DNA of 43,498 bases from Acidobacteriota bacterium (GTDB lineage Bacteria; Actinomycetota; Actinomycetes; Actinomycetales; Microbacteriaceae): assembly GCA_019352055.1 (NCBI GenBank), contig JABBOB010000023.1:1-43498 (forward strand), given 5' to 3'. The position numbers were made by a program, and so were the translations under genes. The notes beneath the pieces are model-generated. The model was not told where the DNA came from and made no database searches. It saw nothing but the letters and a program-made list of their open reading frames with translations. Below, piece after piece: positions 1 to 8,574 of this stretch. Position 1 is the stretch's first letter, and every line of letters begins with the position of its first letter.

Positions 1-1361
1 GTCTCGAGGTCGCCGAACACCGTCATCGCGACGGTCCGCGGGATCGGGGTCGCCGTCATCACGAGCGTGTGCGGGGCCGACCCCTTCCGTCGCAGCACCT
101 CCCGCTGCTCGACGCCGAAGCGGTGCTGCTCGTCGACGACGACGAGCCCGAGGTCCTCGAACTCGGTCGTGTCCGACAGCAGGGCGTGCGTGCCGATGAC
201 GATCTTCGCCCGGCCGGTGATGATCTGGAGTGCGGCCTTCCTGCGGGCCTGGACGCCCATCTGGCCGGTCACGAGCGTGGGCATCAGCTCGGCCGAGAGG
301 TCCGGCCCGAGGACGCGCGCGATGGATCGCAGATGCTGCGCGGCGAGGACCTCCGTCGGGGCGAGCAGCGCGGACTGGCCGCCGGACTCGGCGACCGCGA
401 GCATCGCACGCAGCGCGACCAGGGTCTTGCCGGAGGCGACCTCGCCCTGCAGCAGACGGTGCATCGGGGCGTCGCCGGCGAGGTCGGCCATGATCTCCCC
501 GCCGACCGTGCGCTGGTCCGCCGTCAGCTCGAACGGCAGCACCGCGTCGAACCGCGCGAGGTAGCCGCCGGGCGCCGGCACCCGCGGGGTCGCGGCGAAC
601 ATCGCACGGACGGCGCGCCGCTGCAGCAGCGAGGTCTGCAGCAGGAAGGCCTCGTGGAAACGGAGCGTGCGCTTCGCCTGGACCCAGTCGGCGTCGTGCG
701 CCGGCCGATGGATGCGGCGGAGCGCCGCCTCGTAGCCCATCAGCCGGGCGACGCGGCAGACCTCGAGCGGCATGGGGTCGTCGAGGCCGGTGATCCCCTC
801 GAGCGCGAGCTCGATCGCCTTCTCGATCTTCCAGGAGGTGAGCGCCGCGGTCGCCGGATAGATCGGCAGCGGGGTCTCCTCCCATCGCTTCGCCCCCTCC
901 GGGTCCACCTCGGGATCGGGAGGCTCCTGGCCCTCCTCGGTGAACATCTGGTGCTGCGGGTGCGCGAGCTGGCGCATGCCGTTGTAGAGCTTGACCTTGC
1001 CGCTGAACAAGCCGCGCCGGCCGGGCACGAGCGCGTTCGGGTACTTCTCGTCGGTGATGAACGGCTGGTTGAAGAAGACGAGCGAGAGCGTGCCGGTGCC
1101 GTCGGAGATCAGCACCTCCTGCATCGACCCGCGCCGGGCGCGGAGGGCGCGGCTGGTGCAGCGCAGCACGTCGGCGACGATGGTCACGTCGGTCTCGAGC
1201 GGCAGCGCGTCGAGCCTGCTGAGCTCGCCACGCTTGATGTACCGCCGCGGGTAGTGCGCCAGCAGATCCCCGACGGTGCGGATCTGGAGCTGCTTCTCGA
1301 GCAGCTTCGCCGTGCGATCGCCCACGACGGCATCGAGACGCTGATCGAGCGGCCCCGCCAT
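1..1361 (-). CDS. recG: ATP-dependent DNA helicase RecG (partial, C-terminus beyond window)
   Basis: RecG is a superfamily 2 helicase that drives branch migration and fork reversal at stalled forks and Holliday junctions. About 453 codons are present; the 3' end lies outside the window. The N-terminus (MAGPLDQRLDAVVG...) is followed by the 'LLAHYPRRYI' segment of the wedge/OB domain. The helicase motor follows: a Walker A of the form GEVASGKT (the first Gly-Asp-Val-Gly seen in many RecG proteins is Gly-Glu-Val-Ala here), the DEQHRFG motif II box and the TATPIPRT motif III near the window edge. Start at ATG 1361: a TACGAT box ends exactly six bases upstream, so the mRNA is probably leaderless. 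It is divergent from rsmD. The identification is secure. Confidence 0.95.
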   Translation of the reverse strand, partial: MAGPLDQRLDAVVGDRTAKLLEKQLQIRTVGDLLAHYPRRYIKRGELSRLDALPLETDVTIVADVLRCTSRALRARRGSMQEVLISDGTGTLSLVFFNQPFITDEKYPNALVPGRRGLFSGKVKLYNGMRQLAHPQHQMFTEEGQEPPDPEVDPEGAKRWEETPLPIYPATAALTSWKIEKAIELALEGITGLDDPMPLEVCRVARLMGYEAALRRIHRPAHDADWVQAKRTLRFHEAFLLQTSLLQRRAVRAMFAATPRVPAPGGYLARFDAVLPFELTADQRTVGGEIMADLAGDAPMHRLLQGEVASGKTLVALRAMLAVAESGGQSALLAPTEVLAAQHLRSIARVLGPDLSAELMPTLVTGQMGVQARRKAALQIITGRAKIVIGTHALLSDTTEFEDLGLVVVDEQHRFGVEQREVLRRKGSAPHTLVMTATPIPRTVAMTVFGDLE

Positions 1362-1367
1362 GGCCCC

Positions 1368-1373
1368 ATCGTA
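1368..1373 (-). promoter_or_regulatory. Putative -10 box for leaderless recG
   Basis: TACGAT fits the actinobacterial TANNNT -10 pattern and lies six bases before ATG 1361, so transcription should begin at or next to the start codon. No clear -35 is visible. Confidence 0.55.
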
Positions 1374-1413
1374 CGAACCCTCGCCGACATCGCGGGAGCA
1401 CCGCCTCCTGAGG

Positions 1414-1496
1414 CTCGCGGATCCGGAGATCCTGGACGACATGCCGCGTCGATGCCCCGGCCCCGGGGTGTCGCCGAACTCCTCCGGATCCGCGAG
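1414..1496. repeat. 15-bp perfect inverted repeat between recG and rsmD
   Basis: CTCGCGGATCCGGAG (1414-1428) is matched by its exact reverse complement at 1482-1496, separated by 53 bases that include a GC-rich self-complementary stretch near 1455-1468. A further partial copy, CGGATCCGCGA, lies at 1504-1514 just before the rsmD ribosome-binding site. The position between divergent genes suggests a regulatory or structural element; its function is unknown. Confidence 0.6.
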
Positions 1497-1534
1497 GGGA
1501 ACCCGGATCCGCGAAGGTGCGGGAGGCTTGGGGG

Positions 1535-2095
1535 GTGCCGAGGATCGTCGCCGGGTGGGCCGGCTCGCTGCAGCTGGCCGTGCCGCCCGACGGCACGCGC
1601 CCGACGAGCGACCGCACCCGGGAGGCCTTGTTCTCGATGCTCGAGGCGCGGGACGCGATCACGGGCGCCGCGGTGCTCGACCTCTACGCCGGCTCGGGCG
1701 CGTTCGGGCTGGAGGCGCTGAGCCGCGGGGCCGCCTCAGCCGTGCTCGTCGAGAAGGCGGCGCGCGCCGCCCGGGTCATCCGCGGGAACCTCGCACGGCT
1801 GCGGATTGCGGCTCCGGGGCCGCTCGCTGCGGAGGTGGTGCAGCGGTCCGTCACCGCCTACCTCGCGAACGGCAGGGCGGGCGTCGGGCTGGCGTTCCTC
1901 GACCCGCCGTACGACCTGTCGGATGCGGACGTCGCGGCCGACCTGGTCGCGCTCGCGCCGCTGCTCGCGGCGGAGGCGGTGGTGCTCGTGGAGCGCTCAT
2001 CCCGGTCTCCCGCGCCCGAGCTGCCGTCCTCCCTCGTCCTGGCACGCACCCGGGGGTACGGCGACACCGCGGTCCACCTGCTCACCCGGCGCTGA
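1535..2095 (+). CDS. rsmD: 16S rRNA (guanine(966)-N2)-methyltransferase RsmD
   Basis: RsmD methylates G966 of 16S rRNA on the 30S subunit using S-adenosylmethionine. The protein is 186 residues, the usual size. The family signature is present: 'TRPTSDRTREALFSML' near the N-terminus, the SAM-binding 'LDLYAGSGAFGLEALSRG', and the catalytic DPPY motif (N/DPPY class for exocyclic amino groups). I chose GTG 1535 (VPRIVAG...) because GGGAGG at 1521-1526 sits eight bases upstream; an in-frame GTG at 1517 would place the start before that site. It is convergent with thiL across a strong hairpin. Neighbourhood with recG and thiL is common in actinobacteria. Confidence 0.93.
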   Translation: MPRIVAGWAGSLQLAVPPDGTRPTSDRTREALFSMLEARDAITGAAVLDLYAGSGAFGLEALSRGAASAVLVEKAARAARVIRGNLARLRIAAPGPLAAEVVQRSVTAYLANGRAGVGLAFLDPPYDLSDADVAADLVALAPLLAAEAVVLVERSSRSPAPELPSSLVLARTRGYGDTAVHLLTRR

Positions 2096-2108
2096 CACCC
2101 GCCACCAG

Positions 2109-2130
2109 CGCCGTGCTCGTGAGCACGGCG
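2109..2130. terminator. Bidirectional hairpin between rsmD and thiL
   Basis: CGCCGTGCTC and GAGCACGGCG form a perfect 10-bp inverted repeat around a GT centre (realistically nine or fewer pairs with a small loop). It starts 13 bases after the rsmD stop and ends two bases before the thiL stop. There is no T-run, as is usual for high-GC genomes. Confidence 0.7.
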
Positions 2131-2132
2131 GG

Positions 2133-3152
2133 TCAGGAGGTGGAGTGGGCGAAGCTGTCCCAGCCGGTCGGATCCACCGGCGCGCCGTCGATGAGCACCG
2201 CGGCGTCCCCCTCGTGGACGATGCCCAGCACCCGGAACGCCTCGGGGACCGCACCCGGAAAGCAGGCGAGCAGGCCGTGATCCTCGCCGCCGCCCAGCAC
2301 GAGCGCGAGCGCCTCGTGAGGTCCGAGCCGCGGGGCCGACGAGTCGAGCCCCTCGGCGGCCGACGCCGCCACGACGGTCTGCGCCCAGCCGTCGAGCGCC
2401 CCGCCGTTCAGGTCGAGCACCACGCCGCTCGCCTCCGCGATCCGGCTCGCGTCGAGCAGGAGGCCGTCGGACACGTCGAGCATGGCGCTCGCTCCCGCCT
2501 CGGCAGCGACGACCCCGTCCCGGATGGGCGGCCGCGGCGCGAGCTGCTCCGCGAGGAGGCCCGGCTTGGCGCGGCGCAGGTCGGCCACGGCGTCCGGATC
2601 GTCCTCGCCGGCCGCGAACAGGAACCGGAGGGCCGCAGCCGCGAGGCCGAGCCGGCCCGAGTACGCGACGGTGTCACCGGGGCGCGCACCGGATCGGAGC
2701 ACGGCGGGCCGCCCGTCGAGGCTGCCCGTCACCGTGACCGCGAGGGACAGCACCGGCGAGCGCGTCAGGTCGCCGCCGACCACGCCGACGCCGGGTGCCA
2801 GCCGTTCGCACGCCGCGGCCATGCCGTCCGCGATCGCCTCGAGGTAGGCGACGGGCGTGTCCCCGGGCGCAGCGAGAGCGACCACCAGCCCGGTCGGCCT
2901 GCCTCCCATGGCGGCGATGTCGGCGAGGTTCGTCGCGACGGCCTTCCAACCCAGCTCGGCGGGCGAGGACCACGCGCGCCGGAAGTCGGGCCCGTCCACC
3001 ATCGCGTCGGTGCTGAGCAGCACGCGCCCGTCCGGCGCCGCCACGATCGCGGCGTCGTCGCCGGGGCCGAGCAGCGCCTCCGCCTTCGCCAGGCGCGGGA
3101 CGATCCGGGCGAGCGCCGCGCGCTCCCCCACGGTCGCGAGGTCGTCGGTCAC
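2133..3152 (-). CDS. thiL: Thiamine-monophosphate kinase
   Basis: ThiL phosphorylates thiamine monophosphate to thiamine diphosphate, the last step of cofactor synthesis, in the cytosol. 339 residues. Family motifs: GPGDDAAIV (ATP/Mg binding) near residue 30, STDAMVDGPDF, the GGDLTRSP segment and DVSDGLLLD, all typical of the PurM/ThiL fold. Start at GTG 3152 overlaps the TGA of the upstream lipoprotein gene (GTGA), matching the coupled junctions elsewhere in this run; an in-frame ATG at 3179 is the alternative and would add nine residues. Last gene of the leuC-to-thiL run, ending at a hairpin shared with rsmD. No TPP riboswitch is visible in front of it. Confidence 0.94.
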   Translation of the reverse strand: MTDDLATVGERAALARIVPRLAKAEALLGPGDDAAIVAAPDGRVLLSTDAMVDGPDFRRAWSSPAELGWKAVATNLADIAAMGGRPTGLVVALAAPGDTPVAYLEAIADGMAAACERLAPGVGVVGGDLTRSPVLSLAVTVTGSLDGRPAVLRSGARPGDTVAYSGRLGLAAAALRFLFAAGEDDPDAVADLRRAKPGLLAEQLAPRPPIRDGVVAAEAGASAMLDVSDGLLLDASRIAEASGVVLDLNGGALDGWAQTVVAASAAEGLDSSAPRLGPHEALALVLGGGEDHGLLACFPGAVPEAFRVLGIVHEGDAAVLIDGAPVDPTGWDSFAHSTS

Positions 3153-3625
3153 GAGGCGGTCCCCGAGTCCGACAGGCATCGCGCTCCGGTCGTCCTGGTC
3201 GCGGCGGCGACCGGGTCGGACAGCGCGTTCAGCACGGTGTCCGCGGTGGGCCCGGACGGATCGAGGACGATCTGCGTCCCCGGGCTGCGGCCGTAGGTGG
3301 TGAGCACCTGCCGCTGCACCCCGTCGATCCTCTGCTCGCCGAGCAGCCAGTCGACGCCGCCGATCGTCTGGCACGGCGTCCCCGTCACCGTCGGGGTCGC
3401 CACCCCGCAGGTGAGCGTGATGCTCGCCGGGATGCCCCACGCGGCGGTGCCCTGCGCGTCGGTGGTCCTCCGGGTCGCGCTGCCGATCGCGTCCGGGAGC
3501 CGGACGATCACGCCGGCGCAGCCCACGGTCGTCGCCTGCGGGGCCGGGTGGAGGGACACCGTCGGCGCGCAGCCGGCCAGCAGCAGGACGGCGGGCGCGA
3601 CGAGCAGGAGGTGCGCCCGCCTCAT
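3149..3625 (-). CDS. DUF3515 family lipoprotein
   Basis: A 158-residue predicted lipoprotein. The N-terminus is a classic lipoprotein signal: MRRAHLLL, a hydrophobic stretch, then lipobox LAGC with the acylated Cys near residue 18. The mature part has two more cysteines typical of the family and a 'CAGVIVRLPDAIG' segment. DUF3515 proteins are regularly encoded between ddl and thiL in actinobacteria, exactly as here; the function is unknown, but the neighbourhood hints at a cell-envelope role. ATG 3625 overlaps the ddl stop as ATGA, and its own TGA overlaps the thiL GTG, so translation of all three is probably coupled. Confidence 0.85.
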   Translation of the reverse strand: MRRAHLLLVAPAVLLLAGCAPTVSLHPAPQATTVGCAGVIVRLPDAIGSATRRTTDAQGTAAWGIPASITLTCGVATPTVTGTPCQTIGGVDWLLGEQRIDGVQRQVLTTYGRSPGTQIVLDPSGPTADTVLNALSDPVAAATRTTGARCLSDSGTAS

Positions 3626-4704
3626 CGAGCGAGCTCGATGAGCTCCGCGATCAGGTCCGGGTAGGCGAGGCCCGACTCCTGCCAGCACCGCGGGAACATC
3701 GAGATCGGGGTGAAGCCCGGCATGGTGTTGATCTCGTTGACGACGAAGCCCTCCTCCGTCAGGAAGAGGTCCACGCGGGCGAGCCCGCGTCCGTCGATCG
3801 CCTCGAACGCGCGCTGCGCGGTCCGCTCGAGGTCGAGCTGCTCGCCGTCGCCGAGCCGGGCCGGGCAGATCAGGTCGATGCCGGGCGCATCGAGGTACTT
3901 CGCGTCGAAGTCGTAGAAGTCGCGACCGGTGACGACGATCTCGCCGACGGAGGAGGTACGGGCGGGGCCGCCGGTCCGGCTGCCGAGCACCCCGATCTCG
4001 AGCTCGCGGCCGACCACGCCGCGTTCCACGAGCACCTTCGAATCCTCCGCGAACGCCTTGTCGAGCGCGTGCTCCAGCCCGGCGGCGTCGTCGACCTTCG
4101 AGACGCCGACTGACGAACCGGCGCGGGCCGGCTTGACGAACACCGGGTAGCCGAGCGCCGCGACGCGGCGGTGAAGGTACACCGGGTCGCCGGCGCGGTC
4201 GCTCCGGTGCAGCGTGATCCAGGGCGCGACGAGCACGCCTGCGGCCTGCAGCACGGTCTTCGTGAAGTGCTTGTCCATACCCATCGCGGAGGCGAGCACG
4301 CCGTTGCCGACGTAGGGCAGGCCGATCAGCTCGAACAGCCCCTGGATCGTCCCGTCCTCGCCGAACGGTCCGTGCAGGATCGGGAACGCGACGTCGATGC
4401 GCCCGAGCGACTCCTCGCCGCCGCCGGACCGGCGGACCCGCAGCTCGCGGTGCTTCGTCGAGTCCGGCCACAGCACGCGCGACCCGTCGTCGCGCACCTC
4501 CGGCAGGTGGTCCGGGTCGAGCGCGAACGCGGCAGGGTCGTCGCGCTCGAGCACGAACGCCCCGTCGCGCGTCACACCGATCGGCACGACCTCGTAGCGG
4601 TCCCGGTCGATCGCGCCGAGCACACCGCCCGCGGTCGCGCAGGAGATGCTGTGCTCGCTCGATCGTCCACCGAACACGAGCGCGATCCGGGTCTTCTCCG
4701 CCAC
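3622..4704 (-). CDS. ddl: D-alanine--D-alanine ligase
   Basis: Ddl joins two D-alanines with ATP to supply the terminal dipeptide of peptidoglycan precursors. 360 residues. The N-terminal 'RIALVFGGRSSEHSISCATA' is the Ddl signature 1; 'HGPFGEDGTIQGLFELIGLPYVG' follows, then the ATP-grasp domain with 'KPARAGSSVGVSKV' and the C-terminal 'EINTMPGFTPISMFPRCW' metal/substrate site. Start at GTG 4704 (VAEKTRIAL), the only sensible start before the conserved first strand; the open frame runs on upstream without meaning, overlapping gpsA. It lies 29 bases after gpsA and overlaps the DUF3515 start. Confidence 0.95.
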   Translation of the reverse strand: MAEKTRIALVFGGRSSEHSISCATAGGVLGAIDRDRYEVVPIGVTRDGAFVLERDDPAAFALDPDHLPEVRDDGSRVLWPDSTKHRELRVRRSGGGEESLGRIDVAFPILHGPFGEDGTIQGLFELIGLPYVGNGVLASAMGMDKHFTKTVLQAAGVLVAPWITLHRSDRAGDPVYLHRRVAALGYPVFVKPARAGSSVGVSKVDDAAGLEHALDKAFAEDSKVLVERGVVGRELEIGVLGSRTGGPARTSSVGEIVVTGRDFYDFDAKYLDAPGIDLICPARLGDGEQLDLERTAQRAFEAIDGRGLARVDLFLTEEGFVVNEINTMPGFTPISMFPRCWQESGLAYPDLIAELIELAR

Positions 4705-4733
4705 GACACCCGAGGCTACCCGGACGGATCGGG

Positions 4734-5729
4734 CTACTCCCCGACGGGGAGGGGGTCCTTCGCGGTGTGCGGGGCGATGTCGCGCGGGTCGAGGGTGCCG
4801 GCGATGACCTGCGAGACCTGCGTGCAGATCGGCATCGTCACCCCCTTCGCGGCGGCGAGCGCGAGCACCGGCTCGAGGGACGCGAGCCCCTCCGCCACCT
4901 GGTCCATGGTGCGCAGCACGTCGTCCTTCGTGTAGCCCTGGCCCAGGAGGCGTCCGGCCCGGTTGTTCCGGGAGCGGGGCGACTCGCTCGTCGCGATCAG
5001 GTCGCCCATGCCCGCGAGGCCCGCGAGGGTGTCGGGCTGCGCGCCGAACGCGGCGGCGAACGCGCTCATCTCGGCCAGGCCCCGCGTGAGGATCGAGGCC
5101 TTCGTGTTGTCGCCGTAGCCGACCCCGACGACGATGCCGACGGCGAGCGCGATCAGGTTCTTCAGCACGCCGCCGAACTCGGTGCCGATCACGTCCGTGT
5201 TCACGAACGTGCCGAAGTAGCGGTTGGCGCACACGGACGCGACGCGCATCGCGGTCGCCAAGGAGGAGGACGCGACGACCGCGGCGGTCGGCTCCTCCCG
5301 GGCGATCTCGAGCGCGAGGTTCGGTCCGGAGACGACGGCGATGCGCTCGTCGGGCAGCTCGAGCACGCTCCGGATGACCTCGCTCATCCGCAGGCCGGTG
5401 CCGTCCTCCACGCCCTTCATCAGACTGACGACGACCGCGCCGGGCGGCAGTGCGGGCCGGACGTCGCAGAGGAGGCCGCGGAGCGACTGGCTCGGCACGG
5501 ACAGGAAGACGATCTCCGCGTCGCGGAGCGCGAGGCGCAGGTCGCTCGTCGCTTCGATGCCCGTCGGCAGCGCGACGCCCGGCAGGTAGTCGTCGTTCCG
5601 GCGCCGGTGCGCGATCGCCTGCGCGACGGCGTCGCGCCGCGCCCAGAGCGCGACGTCGTTGCCGCAATCGGCGAGCACCTTGGCGAAGACGGTCCCCCAG
5701 CTGCCGGCGCCGAGCACGGCGACCTTCAC
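4734..5729 (-). CDS. gpsA: Glycerol-3-phosphate dehydrogenase [NAD(P)+]
   Basis: GpsA reduces dihydroxyacetone phosphate to sn-glycerol 3-phosphate for phospholipid synthesis. 331 residues, standard length. The dinucleotide fold GAGSWG is at residues 7-12, 'SLMKGVEDGTG' and 'SGPNLALEIA' are family blocks, the catalytic lysine is in 'GGVLKNLIALAVGI' (about K190), and 'GMGDLIATSESPRSRNNRAGRLLGQG' is the C-terminal signature. Start ATG 5729. Preceded by a long perfect palindrome separating it from plsC, with which it shares the phospholipid pathway, and followed closely by ddl. Confidence 0.96.
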   Translation of the reverse strand: MKVAVLGAGSWGTVFAKVLADCGNDVALWARRDAVAQAIAHRRRNDDYLPGVALPTGIEATSDLRLALRDAEIVFLSVPSQSLRGLLCDVRPALPPGAVVVSLMKGVEDGTGLRMSEVIRSVLELPDERIAVVSGPNLALEIAREEPTAAVVASSSLATAMRVASVCANRYFGTFVNTDVIGTEFGGVLKNLIALAVGIVVGVGYGDNTKASILTRGLAEMSAFAAAFGAQPDTLAGLAGMGDLIATSESPRSRNNRAGRLLGQGYTKDDVLRTMDQVAEGLASLEPVLALAAAKGVTMPICTQVSQVIAGTLDPRDIAPHTAKDPLPVGE

Positions 5730-5755
5730 GACGGGCTCCGGGCCGCGAGCAGGCG

Positions 5756-5817
5756 AGGTGCGTTTTGAAGGGGTTTCTGCGCGCCGCAGGCCGCAGAAAC
5801 CCCTTCAAAACGCACCT
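5756..5817. repeat. 26-bp perfect palindrome between plsC and gpsA
   Basis: Two 26-base arms (5756-5781 and 5792-5817) are exact reverse complements around a 10-base loop CGCCGCAGGC. On the minus strand the arm begins AGGTGCGTTTTGAAGGGG. It starts 12 bases after the plsC stop and ends 26 bases before the gpsA start, so it may act as a terminator, attenuator or RNA-processing site. The shared CGTTTTG core and placement recall the palindrome at 18633-18675. Confidence 0.75.
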
Positions 5818-5829
5818 GGGGCGGAGCCA

Positions 5830-6612
5830 TCAGAAGGTGCCGGTCTCGGTCTGACCGTGCTTCGCGGGGTCCCATCGCTCGACGGGCGCGCTCTCGCCGC
5901 GGAGCTCCTCGAGCAGCCCGGTGATCGCAGCCATGATCCGGTCGGTCGCGGCCTGCATCGCCGCCTTGTCGGCGACGCGGCCGAGGTCGGACAGGTCGAC
6001 CGGGTCGCCGAACAGCAGCCGGACGCGCGCCCGCGGCCGGAGGCGCAGCTTCGTGGTGTTCACCGGCATCAGCACCTGCGAGCCCCAGTGCGCCACGGGG
6101 ATGACCGGCAGTCCGAGCTGCAGCGCGAGCCGGGCTGCACCCGTCTTGCCCCGCATCGGCCAGAGGCCCGGGTCGCGCGTGAGGGACCCCTCCGGGTACA
6201 CGATCACGCCCTGGCCCTCCGCGATCAGCCGCTTCGCCGCCGACAGCGGGATCGCGCCGCGGGACGCACCGCCGCGTTCCACCGGGATCTGTCCGAGGGC
6301 GCGCAGCATCGCGCCGACCACGGGCACGCCGAACAACGACGCCTTCGCGAGGAACCGCGGAGCACGGCCGAGGCGCCAGACGGCCTCGCCCACGACCACG
6401 GGGTCGATGTTGGTCATGTGGTTCGGCACGAGGATGTAGGGCCCGACCGCGGGCAGCTTCTCGCCGTGGAGGATCCGGGTCCTCGCCAGCAGATGCGCGA
6501 TCGGCGCCGCGGGCCCGGCGAGGAGCCACCACACCGAGGGGCGCCGCTTCTCCGACTTCGGCCGCATCGGCTTCCCGCGGAGGGGCACGAGCCCCTCGGA
6601 CGGATCAGCCAT
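5830..6612 (-). CDS. plsC: 1-acyl-sn-glycerol-3-phosphate acyltransferase
   Basis: This PlsC-type acyltransferase makes phosphatidic acid by acylating lysophosphatidate at the membrane. 260 residues. The catalytic HX4D motif is in 'NHMTNID' (H65, D70); the glycerophosphate-binding 'YPEGS' block is at about residues 139-143, and 'IPVERGG' precedes it. The C-terminal tail of about 50 residues is hydrophilic. A single hydrophobic stretch near residues 27-43 may anchor it. ATG 6612 overlaps the murA stop by eight bases. Together with gpsA downstream it gives two consecutive phospholipid genes in the run. Confidence 0.93.
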   Translation of the reverse strand: MADPSEGLVPLRGKPMRPKSEKRRPSVWWLLAGPAAPIAHLLARTRILHGEKLPAVGPYILVPNHMTNIDPVVVGEAVWRLGRAPRFLAKASLFGVPVVGAMLRALGQIPVERGGASRGAIPLSAAKRLIAEGQGVIVYPEGSLTRDPGLWPMRGKTGAARLALQLGLPVIPVAHWGSQVLMPVNTTKLRLRPRARVRLLFGDPVDLSDLGRVADKAAMQAATDRIMAAITGLLEELRGESAPVERWDPAKHGQTETGTF

Positions 6613-8008
6613 CGACGGTGAAGCGCGCCCCCAGGCCCTTCAGCTTGTCGCCGAAGTTCTCGTAGCCGCGGCTGATGATCCCCACGTTCCGGACGGTGCT
6701 GGTGCCCTCGGCCGTCAGCGCCGCGATCAGGTGCGAGAAGCCGCCGCGGAGGTCCGGCACCTCGATGTCGGCGCCGTGCAGCGGCGTCGGACCCGTGATG
6801 ACGGCTGCCTGCTCGAGCTCGCGCCGCGGCACTCGGCGGTTCGGCGCCGCGAAGCCCCGCGGGTGGACGCGGATGTCCGCACCCATCTTCTGCAGCGCCT
6901 CCGTGAAGCCGAAGCGGTTCTCGTAGACGGTCTCGTGGATGGTGGAGACGCCGTCCGCCTGCGTGAGCGCGACGACGAGCGGCTGCTGCCAGTCCGTCAT
7001 GAAGCCGGGGTGCACGTCCGTCTCGATCACGACCGGCTTCAGCGCGCCGCCGGGGTGCCAGAAGCGGATGCCGTCCTCCTGCACGTCGAACTCGCCGCCG
7101 ACCTTCCTGAACACGTTCAGGAAGGTCATCATGTGCTCCTGCTTCGCGCCCTTGACGAACACGTCGCCCCTGGTCGCGAGCGCAGCGGAAGCCCACGACG
7201 CGGCCTCGTTGCGGTCGAAGATCGCGCGGTGCGTGTAGCCCCGCAGGTCCCGGACGCCCTCGATGAGGATGACGCGGTTGGGCTCGACCGAGATGATCGC
7301 GCCCATCTTCTGCAGCACCGCGATCAGGTCCATGATCTCGGGCTCGATGGCGGCGTTGCGCAGCTCGGTGACCCCCTCCGCGCGCACGGCGGTGAGCAGC
7401 ACCTGCTCGGTCGCGCCGACACTCGGGTAGGGGAGGTGGATGTGCGCGCCGTGCAGGCCGTTCGGCGCGGACAGCCGGATGCCGGTGGGCAGCTTGTCGA
7501 CGATGGCGCCGAATCGGCGGAGCGCGTCGAGGTGGAAGTTGATCGGCCGGTCGCCGATGCGGCAGCCGCCGAGGTCGGGGATGAACGCCTCGCCGAGCTG
7601 GTGCAGCAGCGGTCCGCAGAACAGGATCGGGATGCGGCTCGCACCGGCGTGCGCGTCGATCTCGCGCATGTGCGCCTGGCGGACGTTGCCCGCGTCGAGC
7701 AGCAGCTCGCCGGACTCCACGCCCGGCGTCACGGTGACGCCGTGGATCTCGAGGAGGCCGCGCACGACACGGACGTCGCTGATGTCCGGCACGTCGCGCA
7801 GCACGCTGACGTCCTCGGAGAGCAGCGAGGCCACCATCGCCTTGGTGACGAGGTTCTTCGCCCCGCGGACGTCGACCTCGCCCTCCAGCGGCTTGCCGCC
7901 CTCGATGGTCAGACGGTCGAAGTTCAGGCCGACGGATGCGCCCGCACGGGCACCCTCGGTGATCAGATTGCTCAACGTTCCCTTACCGGCAAGGTCTGGG
8001 GTCGCCAC
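6605..8008 (-). CDS. murA: UDP-N-acetylglucosamine 1-carboxyvinyltransferase
   Basis: MurA transfers enolpyruvate from PEP to UDP-GlcNAc, the committed step of peptidoglycan synthesis. 467 residues from GTG 8008, slightly long for the family because of about 30 extra N-terminal residues before the conserved '[20 protein letters not shown]'. The active-site cysteine is present in '[10 protein letters not shown]' (C149), so the target of fosfomycin is kept rather than replaced by Asp as in some actinobacteria. An alternative start, TTG 7975, overlaps the leuD stop as TTGA, in keeping with neighbouring junctions, and would give 456 residues; the choice is open. Two EPSP-synthase-like halves are recognisable. 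Confidence 0.95.
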   Translation of the reverse strand: MATPDLAGKGTLSNLITEGARAGASVGLNFDRLTIEGGKPLEGEVDVRGAKNLVTKAMVASLLSEDVSVLRDVPDISDVRVVRGLLEIHGVTVTPGVESGELLLDAGNVRQAHMREIDAHAGASRIPILFCGPLLHQLGEAFIPDLGGCRIGDRPINFHLDALRRFGAIVDKLPTGIRLSAPNGLHGAHIHLPYPSVGATEQVLLTAVRAEGVTELRNAAIEPEIMDLIAVLQKMGAIISVEPNRVILIEGVRDLRGYTHRAIFDRNEAASWASAALATRGDVFVKGAKQEHMMTFLNVFRKVGGEFDVQEDGIRFWHPGGALKPVVIETDVHPGFMTDWQQPLVVALTQADGVSTIHETVYENRFGFTEALQKMGADIRVHPRGFAAPNRRVPRRELEQAAVITGPTPLHGADIEVPDLRGGFSHLIAALTAEGTSTVRNVGIISRGYENFGDKLKGLGARFTVDG

Positions 8009-8574
8009 GCTTCGCGGCCCTGTTCGAACTGGGTGATGCGCGACTCGTCACGCAGGGTCAGACCGATGTCGTCCAGGCCCTCCAGGAGGCGCCATCGAGT
8101 GTAGGCATCGATCTCGAACGGGTAGGTCTCCCCCGAAAGGGTGACGGTGCCCGCCTGGAGGTCGACGGTAGCCGCCGCCCCGGGATCCGCTTCGATCGCG
8201 GCCCAGCATGTCGCGATCACCTCCTCGGACAGCACCCCGGTCAGCAGGCCCTGCTTGCCGGAGTTGCCGCGGAAGATGTCGCCGAACCGCGGCGCGAAGA
8301 CGGCGCGGAAGCCGGAGTCGCGGAGCGCCCAGACGGCGTGCTCGCGGCTGGAGCCCGTACCGAAGTCCGGACCCGCGAACAGGATGGAGCCCTGCGCGTA
8401 GACCGGGTCGTTCAGCACGAAGGCCGGGTCCTGCCGCAGGTGGGCGAACAGCGCGTCCTCGAACCCGGTCTTGGTGACCCGCTTCAGGTAGACGGCCGGG
8501 ATGATCTGGTCGGTGTCGACGGCGGACCGCTTCAGCGGGACGGCGACGCCGGTGTACGTGGTGAAGGCGTCCAT
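7972..8574 (-). CDS. leuD: 3-isopropylmalate dehydratase, small subunit
   Basis: LeuD is the swivel-domain subunit that pairs with LeuC to isomerise 2- to 3-isopropylmalate in leucine synthesis. 200 residues. '[13 protein letters not shown]', '[14 protein letters not shown]' and '[15 protein letters not shown]' are the family blocks. ATG 8574 shares its A with the leuC TGA (TGATG), so it is translationally coupled. Its own stop is overlapped by the likely start region of murA, linking amino-acid and cell-wall genes on one message. Confidence 0.96.
   Translation of the reverse strand: MDAFTTYTGVAVPLKRSAVDTDQIIPAVYLKRVTKTGFEDALFAHLRQDPAFVLNDPVYAQGSILFAGPDFGTGSSREHAVWALRDSGFRAVFAPRFGDIFRGNSGKQGLLTGVLSEEVIATCWAAIEADPGAAATVDLQAGTVTLSGETYPFEIDAYTRWRLLEGLDDIGLTLRDESRITQFEQGREAWRPQTLPVRER

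Noticed and set aside
2133..3152. TPP riboswitch before thiL
   Set aside because: thiL overlaps the upstream lipoprotein gene, leaving no leader, and no THI-box sequence is present.
3622..5808. A 728-codon minus-strand frame covering gpsA and ddl
   Set aside because: The first half is an Arg-rich shadow of gpsA; ddl begins at GTG 4704, where the conserved FGGRSSEH block starts.
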